Source of the DNA: Adiantum capillus-veneris
Taxonomy: Eukaryota; Streptophyta; Polypodiopsida; Polypodiales; Pteridaceae
Assembly: GCA_014529385.2 (NCBI GenBank)
Contig: CM043960.1
Span: 70,061,410-70,125,409 of the forward strand
Length of the DNA: 64,000 bases
Direction of reading: 5' to 3'
Both the position numbers and the translations under genes were made by a program. This document shows, in pieces, positions 54,736-64,000 of the stretch. Every line of letters begins with the position of its first letter. Position 1 is the first letter of the stretch. The notes beneath the pieces were generated by a model. It made no database searches and had not been told where the DNA came from. It was given only the letters and a program-made list of their open reading frames with translations.

Positions 54736-57700
54736 ATGCACTTACGCTCTGGGCGGGTGCTAGAACACGAGCATATTGAGGGTGCCTCTGTTCATACGGA
54801 CACCCATTACCCATCCACGATAGGATCTAGACCCTCAGCGGGGACACAAGGTAACACCACCCAAGACCCTAAAATAGCCGCTAGTGATTCCTCCTCCGAC
54901 TCAGAAATCATGGAAACATACCCTACCCAAAACACTGAGAGAGAAGGCCATGCACCTCCCGAAGCTCCACAGCCTAGTACTAGTATGTTTAGCCGTTTTA
55001 TGGAAACATTAGGTAGAGCTACTCGCTCGGAACCTGATGTAAATGAAGCACACGAAGGGGGTGGGGAAGTGGACTCTCCTTTCACATAGCACGTGGACCC
55101 CACACCCCCAAAGAGTGTCCATGTGGATATCCTGCCAACTTCTTACCAAGAAGGCCCTGTTGAGCTGCCTCCTTCAGAAGTTCCCTCTAGAGTACCGTTG
55201 GTGACAAGTAAAACCACGGGGAGCAACATTGCTTCTACCTCACAAGAAACCGTTAACACGTCGACTCTAGAATGATTGTTCATTAATGATCATTGGACAT
55301 ACGACCTCCACACTGAGGTGTTGACGGATCTACACTCTGGCCACGCCTACCATGTAGGATGGATAGAGATTGTACAATCCACCTCTAGTGCCACGAGGAT
55401 CGAAGATCAACAGAAAATGATCTGTAATGTTATCCATGGCATTATTCAATCAGAAAGGCAAAACCGAGGGGTAAATATACTCTCAACTGGCCCCATGAGA
55501 TTTCTGGATACGAGCAAGGCTCAACAGCCTACTCTATCACAAATGGAGACTCCTCTAATGAGCCCCATGGACCCATCTTACGTCATTTCACCTGGGGTCT
55601 CTATGCAATCTGAGCCTCCGAGCGACAACTTTAGCTTCCCTAACTTGGCTCAACCCTCTATTAAGGAAAACACAGTGCTCACTCCAGGGATAAGCCTGAC
55701 AGAGAATGTACCGATGACATCTACGGTTAGCGCAGTGCCACTACCTAGTGTCGTAGTACCTAATATGGGGCCTCGACCGTATGTGCCTCTAGCCCCTTAT
55801 GCACACATGGCCCCCACACCTCCAATTGTACCACTTGTTTATGCTCCTCGAGTGCCGCTCCCTAGCCCTTATCCGAGTGGACCTATGCTCGGTTATGTTC
55901 CATATCCTGCATCATCCACACATATGCCAAGACCGGTACCCGTCCCTCTCCCACATATGATTCCAAGAGTACATCCACCGGCCCTACCTCCTAACATAGG
56001 TGACTTGGTAGCGTTTGCTCAAACCATAGGTCGATCTATCGCGGAAAATATGCGTCATGCATCTGATAGAGAGCCTAGAAGTAAGGCAGTAAAAATTGCC
56101 AAACTCACGCAAAAATTCAATGGGGACGAAGATGCTAGGAAACACATTGAAGTGTTTGAACAAGTATGTGATTCCTTAGGGGAACGCAACGAACTACATA
56201 AGTGCAATGCCTTAAGCTTGACATTAAGTGGGAAGGCTGGAGATTGGTATAGGACCCTAAGGGTGGATGACAAAACAATCTACCCTACCCTTCGAAGGTT
56301 GTTTCTAAAGGAGTACATACGAGAAGGTGTGCTTTGGGGTGTAGCATCTCAGCTACAGAAGGCCGAACGTAAGGAAGGAGAGTCAGTAAGGGACTTCATT
56401 AGTCGTCTAAAGCACTTAAACTCTCGCTGCCCTGTAAATGAGCGCTTCAACAATAACCAACTGCTTGATCGATTCATTCGAGGGTTGAGGAATGAAGGAA
56501 TCTATAATGGACTAGTGATTAGAGGTATCACAACCTGGGAAGATGTCACTGCCAATGCAATCCAATTAGAGGACAACTTGATGATAGCAGGCATGAGGGT
56601 GTCTACTGACACGAGATCCACTAGCTCACAAGCCATTGAGTATGAACCCATGACTGCAAAGCCCATTGCCAATGAGCCAAAGGTATTTGAGACATTCTTG
56701 ACAGACCTCACCAAGGCAATCCAAGAGTCTCTTAAGGATAATCGACCCCCTCAAAATAGTCACATGTATCCAAGAAGGGAGCAACAATGGTGTTCCATTT
56801 GCTTAGGTCCACATAGCACTAGTGAGTGCCCTACGTTTAGAGTAAAATTTAATGGAACTTGCAACACATGTGGTAGGTATGGTCACCAAGCTAAGGATTG
56901 TTTAATGATCAAACGTATTATGGCAAATAGACCACCTGTAGCCTGGACGGATGCACCTCGAGCTCCTGTATTGATGCCTGCTCCACCTGTTGAGCAACTA
57001 CCGCAACACATGGTCCCTAGATCTCAAAATGTTGTACAAGCTACACCGCTACCACCTCCTGTGCTAGGACCGCAGCCCCCGCATCCAAGAGTTGCCCCTA
57101 TGAACCAAGTGGGTTGCGAGCCATCAAATGCTTATGCAGATGGCTGTGAGGAGGAAATAGACACTAGTATTGCCTACGGACTTGATACATTGGAAGAGTG
57201 TCCTATATACTACATGGAAGATTGTTGGGGGCAAGTCAAGCCGGTTTATCAAGCTGCTGCTCTCGCATCCAGAGGTCAAAATATCAACACCCAGGCTAGG
57301 AGGCCACCTCTTCAATGCTACGAGTGTGGTGGACCACATCGGGCAGCGGAGTGCCCTATTAGGTTGCAAAAGAATGCTGCACAGATGCAAATGAATCAAG
57401 GGAGCACGTCTGCAATGCCAATACTCACATGTAATCATTGTGGCATAGATCACTTGATTGCCCAATGTCCCTATAACCCAAATGCGCCTAAAATCACACC
57501 CCTAAATTTGGTCGAAATTGCTTGTGTGACATCGCCAATACCACCCGTCGCACCCGCTTATGCGATTACACGGTCCATGCTTCAAGGGCCAGGCCATATC
57601 CTCGAAGAGAGAGATACCGCGTCAGTTATCCAAGCAAAGAAAAAGAAGACGCGAAGGAAGAGGTCGCAGAATACGGGAAATTCAAAGCCAAGTTCCAAAA

Positions 57701-58551
57701 CAAACATAGGAACAGGAGATGACCCCGTGTATATGAATGACCTCGAGGATGATTCAGATTCAATCGAGACAATGGAGACTAGAACCAATACCACAAAGGG
57801 AAAGACCGACAAAGAAAACTGTAACATGGAACCAAATGAAAACCGAATAAGAGAAAACCATAAAGAGCCTCTGAAAACACCACAAGTGTTTCCAAATCCA
57901 ATCCAAGACCCCCAAGATAAACCGCAGGGGCAAAAAGGGAAGAATCGTAAAAAGAAGATTGAGACGTATCCAAACCCAGTAGATGAGATTGAGCAGGTGA
58001 AACATCTAAGAGGTTTAGTGGAGGAGACTCAAAGGAAACTAGAACCAGAACCCATGCATGTCAAAATTCATGACACAGTGTTTCCCACGCAAGTTCATCC
58101 ACCCCACATGAACCATAGACCGTTAGCCATATCTAGTATCATGCAAGAAGGGAGTGAGGACGGGGCATCAGAAAGTGAGCATACACCTTTCTTGTTGGAA
58201 AGGATGTTTAACGAAGGAATACCTGATCCCATTGAGGAATATGAGATTCCATCCTCACCAGTTCCTAGTCAAGGACCTACACACTGCAAAATGCCAATGA
58301 ATGTTGCCAAACTAGTGGACTTCATGTCTTCTGAGGTCCGAACCACGATCATAGCAAAGCTGTATGGAGATCCTGAGTTATTCCTTGCACTTCGAGCATT
58401 CCTTAACGGAGATCTACGAACGGGATTACCGCAGTTTGCGCAACCAAATAGGCCTGACTCGATTATGATTGATGAGGAAAATCATGTGCAATCACTTGAC
58501 TTAGATGGACACGAGTCTGTGATCGAGGTACCCATTAACGAATTAGGGTAG
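54736..58551 (+). CDS. E2 gag with multiple zinc knuckles (two internal stops)
   Basis: It starts MHLRSGR. In-frame TAG (55087) and TGA (55273) interrupt the N-terminal part. The rest is open to TAG at 58549. In order: acidic Ser-rich N-terminus, proline-rich region (55700-56000), gag core (FNGDEDARKHIEVFEQVC to ITTWEDVTANAIQLED, 56110-56580) and four knuckles. These are CSICLGPHSTSEC (56791), CNTCGRYGHQAKDC (about 56860), CYECGGPHRAAEC (about 57316) and CNHCGIDHLIAQC (about 57430), three with CX2CX3HX4C spacing. A long charged tail follows. It binds and packages element RNA. E2 is the better-preserved guide to E1. Confidence 0.88.
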
Positions 58552-59271
58552 TATTTTGAAGGCGACGAGTCTAATGCGACCCTACCCATCACTACCAAGG
58601 GATTAACTATAAAGGGAATTCTTGATGGTGGTGCGGGAGTTAGCATCGTTACAAAAGATTGTTGGGAATCCATGGGAAAACCCCGCCTCAGTGTTACTAA
58701 CATTGTGGTAAAGATGGCAAATGGTACCATAGCCAAACCTATGGGGATGCTCAAGGATCTTAAGATCAAAGTTCTAGGACACAAGGTACGACATACGTTC
58801 ATTGTAATGGATTTCTCTAAACACCTTATGTCATATGAAATGATTTTAGGACGACCATTCATGAGGAAAGCACAAATGGTTCATGATTGGTCTAAAAATC
58901 ATGTCTATTTGCAATTCCAAGACTCTGTCCTTAGAGTGGATTTGGTGACTGGTAAGGTACACCCCTTAGGGAGTAAAACCATTATTGATCATCGCTCTGA
59001 CACCACAGTTCACTCGGCCCCACTACAATATTGTTACACTTGTAAGAAGGATACAGACATTGGCCAAGATTCTCCTTACATGGATGTGTTACCGGGTATG
59101 ACGAAATCAGACAACGTAGACTGGGTACACCTAGCTGCAACCATAGATACCTGGGGAAATAAAGGAACCACTTGGGTCACACCAGAGGGGGAAGAGGTAC
59201 CACAAATTGCACCTTTGAACATGATAAGTGCCATACATGCATCTTCTAAGGGCAAGGCAATTGTGGACTAA
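58552..59271 (+). CDS. E2 first retropepsin
   Basis: In frame with gag after the TAG at 58549, ending at TAA 59269. It contains KGILDGGAGVSIVTKDCW (Asp codon at 58624) and MILGRPFMRKAQM, with 74 codons from Asp to the Leu of LGR. The usual DSG/DTG is DGG here. E1 has DSG at the same position, so the change may be inactivating or tolerated. The codon at the TAG aligns with a Glu codon (GAG) in E1, so the stop looks like a point mutation. Confidence 0.85.
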   Translation, partial: YFEGDESNATLPITTKGLTIKGILDGGAGVSIVTKDCWESMGKPRLSVTNIVVKMANGTIAKPMGMLKDLKIKVLGHKVRHTFIVMDFSKHLMSYEMILGRPFMRKAQMVHDWSKNHVYLQFQDSVLRVDLVTGKVHPLGSKTIIDHRSDTTVHSAPLQYCYTCKKDTDIGQDSPYMDVLPGMTKSDNVDWVHLAATIDTWGNKGTTWVTPEGEEVPQIAPLNMISAIHASSKGKAIVD

Positions 59272-62200
59272 TATGACAGTGACACCGATAGCTCAATAGA
59301 AGACTTTGACCAACACGACTTGGACACTGACTCCCAGAGTGAAACGGATTCTGAATCTCATGAATTAGAGAGTGGAGCAAGTTCAGAGTCAAAACATTCG
59401 GAAGGACCGAGCACATCAACCGATGATAGCTCCCCCGAGAGTGAAGAGGACACCAGCGAGGACTCCTTTAGTGAGCCAGATCTAAATGCAAATCAAAAGA
59501 AGGTCTCAAATAAGAAAAAGAAAAACCTTAAGAGGCGTCGATATCGAGCCAATGTACGTGCTAGGATAAAAAAGAAGAGATCCTCAGTAGAATGGCTCAG
59601 TTATATAGGGGCATGTGATGCTCATCGAAAATTGGTAGACAATTGGGGCGAATATCTCCAAAATGTTATGTGGTGTAGACCACGACCCCATGACATAGCC
59701 CAATTAGAGATCATAGACAAGCCAAAGTTGAGCCGCACTGCAAGGAGGCGTCAAAACCAAGAGTTAGCTCGACAACACAAGAAAGCAGAAATGGAAGCAC
59801 AAAGCAAAGCACAACCAGAATCCACAGACTTGCATCCTGCACCAGAACATTTCAAATCTTACACCACAGGGGAAGCAAAGGTTGTGTACACAAAAGCCCA
59901 AAGAATACCTATCGATGGGAATAATGGAATCTATGATGGTCCGGCAATAGTTAAAGAAATAGAATTAGCTGACCCCGGTGAAGAATCAAAACCTGTTTTT
60001 ATTGCCCAAGACCTCACAGAAGTTGAAGAGGCGGTCCTCAAAGAGCTTCTCAAGGAATTCAAGGACGTATTTGCTTGGACATACCATGATATGAAAGGTG
60101 ACCCACCTTCTGTGGTCCAACACACAATCCCTATGATTAGCACTGTGAAGCCCGTACAACAAAGACCCTACCCGATGAATCCTAAGTACGCAAAGATCAT
60201 TCAAGAAGAACTAGAAAAGCTTATCAAATGTGGGTTCATATATCCTATTGAACACTCTGAATGGGTGTCTCCAATAGTTATCGTGCCAAAAAAGAATGGG
60301 AAACTCAGGGTGTGCGTGGACCTCAAAAAAGTTAATGCAGCTACTAGAAGAGACCATTACCCCCCACCATATTCCGAACATGTTCTCGAAAGAGTTGCAG
60401 GCAAGGAAGCTTATAGCTTTCTAGATGGGTACTCAGGCTACAACCAAATCACGATAGCGCTAGAGGACCAAGCTAAAACTGCCTTCATCACAGAATTTGG
60501 CATGTTTGCATTTCGTGTGATGGCTTTTGGCTTAACAAATGCCCCTGCTACATTCCAACGATTAATAAACACTGCTTTTAAAGAATATTTGAGAGAGTTT
60601 TGCGAAGCTTTCTTAGACGACCTTTGTGTTTACTCTTCTTGGAAGGAACATCTATCATGTTTGCGAAAGGTGTTTGAAAAGTGTAGGTTATATCGTATCT
60701 CATTGAACCCGTTCAAATGCCAATTTTGGGTCAAGCATGGAGTTATTTTAGGGCATATAGTATCCAAGAATGGTATCTCAACCAATGAGAGCAAAATTAA
60801 AGTGATTCTAGAGTTACCACCACCAACCAATTACAAGGGAGTTCAAAGGTTCATGGGACACGTGGGTTATTATCGACGGTTTATTTTATTTTTCGCTGAG
60901 ATAGCACGTCCTTTGTACAAGCTTCTCATTGAATTTAAATGGACTGAAGAGTGTGACCAGGCCTATGAACAATTGAAGAAAACACTAGCAAGTGCTCCGA
61001 TTTTAAGGACACCTAACTGGGATGTCATTTTCCATGTGCATATTGATGCATCAAACTTTGCTATTGGGTGTGTTCTCACTCAACCAGGAGAACATAAATT
61101 GGACTATCCCATTAGCTTTGCAAGCCGTCAATTGAACGATGCTGAAAGGAACTACACCACTACAGAGCGAGAAGGTTTGGCAATGGTTTATGCAGTAAAG
61201 AAATTTCGCTACTACCTTCTGGCAAACAAGTTTGTATTTTATGTGGACCATGAAGCGTTGCTGTATCTGGTAAACAAGCCATGCTCCACAGGAAGAATCA
61301 CACGATGGTTGTTAATTCTTCTGGAGTTTGATTTCACAATTGTAGTGAGACCCGGTAAAAGGAACGTCATGGCTGATCATTTGTCTCGCATACCCAATGG
61401 TGAAGCCCCTACAGGAGTTGATGATGAATTACCCGATACTTCCCTATTCATAGTTGAGACTATGCCTGAATGGAGTGAGAACATTGTTAACTTTTTAGTT
61501 AATGGTTTTCCACCCAAGGAACTTCGTAAGGATATCGCTCGAAGGCTAGTAAAAGAATGTGAACCCTATTGTTTGATTGCCGGAACTCTGTATAGATTAG
61601 GCAAGGATGATATTCTTAGGCGTTGTGCCCGCGAGGATGAATATTTGTATATCTTGCAAGAAGCACATATGGGCATAGCAGGAGGACATTTTTCAGGAGA
61701 CCTGACTGCTAGAAAGGTGCTGCAATCAGGCTATTGGTGGCCAACTTTATTTAAGGATGCATCACTTTTTGCAAAAGGGTGTGATGAGTGCCAACGTTAC
61801 AAGACCACACAGCGCAAAGACAGAATGCCCTTACATCCTATTAAAGTAACCCAACCATTTGAAAAATGGAGCTTAGACTTTGTAGGTCCAATTAGTCCCG
61901 CAGCTCGCAACACTCAATCTCGATATATTCTAGTTGCTACGGACTATGTAACAAAGTGGGCTGAAGCTAAGGCTTCACAAAAAGCTGACGCGAGGACAAC
62001 AGCTAAGTTTCTTTTTGAGAACATTATCACAAGATTTGGTTGCCCTTTTGAAATTGTTAGTGATAATGGTACCCATTTTATAAATGAGGTAATAAGAGAG
62101 CTTACCACGACCTTTATGATATCCCACCATAAATCTACACCTTATTACCCGCAAGCTAATGGACAAGCCGAGAGCACCAACAAGACTCTAATCTCTATTT

Positions 62201-62900
62201 TAACCAAGACGGTAGAAGCTCATCGCACTGATTGGGATTTGAAGTTGACATCTGCTCTATGGGCTTATCGTACTGCTTATAAAGTGGCTATTAATTGTAC
62301 GCAATTCAAAATGGTATACGGCCAAGAAGCGGTTATGCCTTGGGAGTTTGTCATTCCTAGTCTTAGGGTAGCTTCGCAAGAAGGATGGAATGGTAACCCC
62401 TTAACCGAGCGTTTGTATATCTTAAAAAAACTAGACGAAGAGAGACAGTTGGCTGTGCAAAATGCTCTTGTGGAAAAGGATAGGAGAAAGAAGTGGTTTG
62501 ATCGCCATGTGAAGGACAAGGACATCAAAGTTGGTGATAAAGTCCTTATGTATGGAGTACGTAAAGAGAGGAAAAAGTTGAAATATGCTAGTAAAGGACC
62601 TTATAGAGTATGTGAAATTACCCCACAAGGTACCCTTTGTGTCGAAACTCTTGATGGAGTTGAAACCATTGGATTCCTCAATGGGAGTAAATTCAAAAGA
62701 TATTATGATCCTTTAAGCCAAGAAGAACTACGGGCCATTCATCAAAAGAAGGTCGCCAAAGCACAAACCGAGTTAAACAAGATACAAGCTCAAGCTGAGG
62801 CTAAGGAGCAACAACAACGTATAAGACAAAAACGAGAGGCTAACCTTGGAGTCACAAATGCATTCCACGTGGAAATCGAAGAGGATGGGTTGGACTCTGA
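59272..62900 (+). CDS. E2 RT, RNase H and integrase (continuous frame)
   Basis: No stop from 59272 to the window end. An acidic Ser/Asp tract (59280-59480), then a Lys/Arg stretch (KKKKNLKRRRYRANVRARI), then RT (WVSPIVIVPKKNGKLRVCVD; FLDD at 60610-60621). RNase H follows (HIDASNFAIGCVLTQ, Asp at 61045; MADHLSRIP). Integrase has His at 61666 and 61687, Cys at 61780 and 61789, and catalytic Asp 61876, Asp 62062, Glu 62170. That spacing (62 and 36 codons) fits the DDE family. GPY/F (KGPYRVCEITPQG) and a Gln/Glu-rich helix follow. No chromodomain. Confidence 0.92.
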
Positions 62901-63240
62901 CACACCTCTACGATACCCCATTGAGTTAAATAGTGCCTATGGAAAAGTTCTATATAACGCCTTATTGGACACGGCTGCTAAATATAATCTGCTATCCTAT
63001 GGGGTGTGGTGTCAGTTAGGGAAGCCACCTCTATCTGAGAGTATTATCCAAGTCAAGGGTGTCAACAAGAAAAAAACTACGGTTTTTGGAATCTGGCACA
63101 CTTCTGTCAGTTATGACAATGGGATTGTAGCTCAAGACTTTTTGGTCATGCCTACTGGAACTATGGAGGGTAATATAAACCTAGGCCGCACGTGGATGAT
63201 AGCCACCAAATGCACTATTGATTGGGGGACTGGGGGTGTT
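62901..63240 (+). CDS. E2 second, post-integrase retropepsin-like domain
   Basis: It continues in the polyprotein frame. NALLDTAAKYNLLSYGVW (Asp at 62968) and, 71 codons on, NINLGRTWMIATKCTIDW correspond to E1's ALLDSGAQANLVSYGLY and MMLGQPWQKEYNVQIDW. The active-site triad is DTA instead of DSG. Retention of the fold pattern and spacing with a changed triad suggests a binding or regulatory role, or loss of activity in this copy. Confidence 0.8.
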
Positions 63241-64000
63241 ACAACACAAAAACCAACTCTTAGCCCTACCACTCAAGCCATAGTCCCTGAGATATTGCCT
63301 AAGGAAATAAAACCCAAGACATTGCATGTCCAGGAGGTTGAACCATACGTCCCCATAGCCCAACTCTCTAGAGCTTCAACTGATGTAGTTGAAAGAAAGC
63401 TTGAGACACACAAGAACCATCCTAATATAACACAGAAAACATACAAGTGGGTCCCTAAAGCCTCTGTAGTGAGCATGGTTGATGCAAAAAAACGGAAACC
63501 TAGTAAGAACCGTCCCACTCACTCCAAGAAATGTAAAGAAACGTTGCGTTGGATTCCTAAACAACTATTGGAAGCCCAAGGATACTATGAAGGAAATGAT
63601 CAAATCTGGGTGCCCAAATGTAAAGTGTACTCTTACCTGTCACCTGGCCCATGTAAACCCAATCCTGTGGCTCCAAAACAAATTGAAAATCGCGAAAAAA
63701 AAAAATCCATGGAATGTTACACACCCGATCTAGAGCTAGTTTGGGTACCAAAGAAAGAACGATTTGTTCCACCTAGCTCAGGAACAGGGAAATCAAATGA
63801 AGCTTCTTGCTCTTCATGTAGTTCCTATACGCAAATAGAAGCTTCGACACAACCTCCACCTACCACTGTACATATCCATACAAGCACGAAAGAGTTTGCA
63901 CCTCCCGGGGTAAGTTCACCACCTACAATAACATTGCAAATAAAATCATGGGAGAGTACCTTACCACCCTTGCAACTAGAGGAAACGCATAGGGCGGTCG
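63241..64000 (+). CDS. E2 polyprotein tail with Trp-x-Pro-Lys repeats (open at window end)
   Basis: Basic, Pro/Thr/Ser-rich tail in the same frame. Trp motifs at 63448 (WVPK), 63550 (WIPK), 63607 (WVPK) and 63742 (WVPK), each in a Lys-rich setting. It matches the E1 tail in position and motif. The frame runs out of the window without a stop. Confidence 0.85.

Larger units (their letters stand above)
53072..64000 (+). mobile_element. E2: Ty3/gypsy element of the E1 lineage, 3' end beyond window
   Basis: 5' LTR at 53072-53668, PBS at 53673, leader to 54735, and one polyprotein frame from 54736 to the window end. It is inserted into element B's protease gene (5-bp flank TTGCA at 53067-53071). 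It shares with E1 the MxLRSGR gag start, CX2CX3HX4C knuckles, acidic-basic linker, post-integrase protease-like domain and Trp-motif tail. Whether it has the accessory gene cannot be seen. Confidence 0.93.

Noticed and set aside
55087-55275. In-frame stops in E2 gag as programmed recoding sites
   Set aside because: They fall inside the gag N-terminal region, which has no reason to be split. Ordinary inactivating mutation is simpler.

Overview
This window looks like nuclear DNA from a vascular plant with a large, repeat-rich genome. It contains Ty1/copia, chromodomain-bearing Ty3/gypsy and non-chromovirus Ty3/gypsy elements, nested inside one another. It also has long GA/CT microsatellites and no convincing host gene. 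Nothing in the sequence fixes the species. Almost all coding capacity is retrotransposon gag-pol, most of it broken.

Layout. 1-6960: gene-free DNA with several direct and tandem repeats, including an ~870-bp pair. 6960-8930: decayed copia pol (-). 9980-40482: a chromodomain Ty3/gypsy element (-), cut in its integrase by a 25.4-kb insertion, element E1 (+, 11279-36688). E1 has LTRs, PBS, PPT and a near-perfect 5-bp target-site duplication (TSD). E1's leader in turn carries a copia element (-, 13145-18352), followed by an 824-bp repeat of E1 leader and a solo copia LTR (18353-19980). 40483-43140: microsatellites and a relic. 43140-44115: copia integrase relic (-). 44115-46585: deleted gypsy element A (-). 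47124-48452: deleted copia element (+). 48453-53071: Tat-like gypsy element B with a second RNase H (-). B is interrupted at 53072 by element E2 (+), which runs off the window end.

The most interesting system is the E1/E2 lineage. Both elements have the usual order gag, retropepsin, RT, RNase H, integrase. Both then carry a second retropepsin-like domain downstream of integrase (E1 about 28917-29220, E2 about 62920-63230), followed by a tail with repeated Trp-x-Pro-Lys motifs. E1 also has a third block, a 3.4-kb accessory reading frame with a basic N-terminus and coiled coils, in the position where env-like genes sit. E1's leader and 3' non-coding region carry repeated copies of a 22-bp palindrome (11-bp arm GACATCCTACG followed by its reverse complement). 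I know of no described family with this combination, but I could not search for one.

Relative ages follow from nesting. The chromovirus is older than E1, and E1 is older than its copia insertion. Element B is older than E2. E2 is the best preserved: 54736-64000 is one reading frame with only four stops, and 59272-64000 has none.
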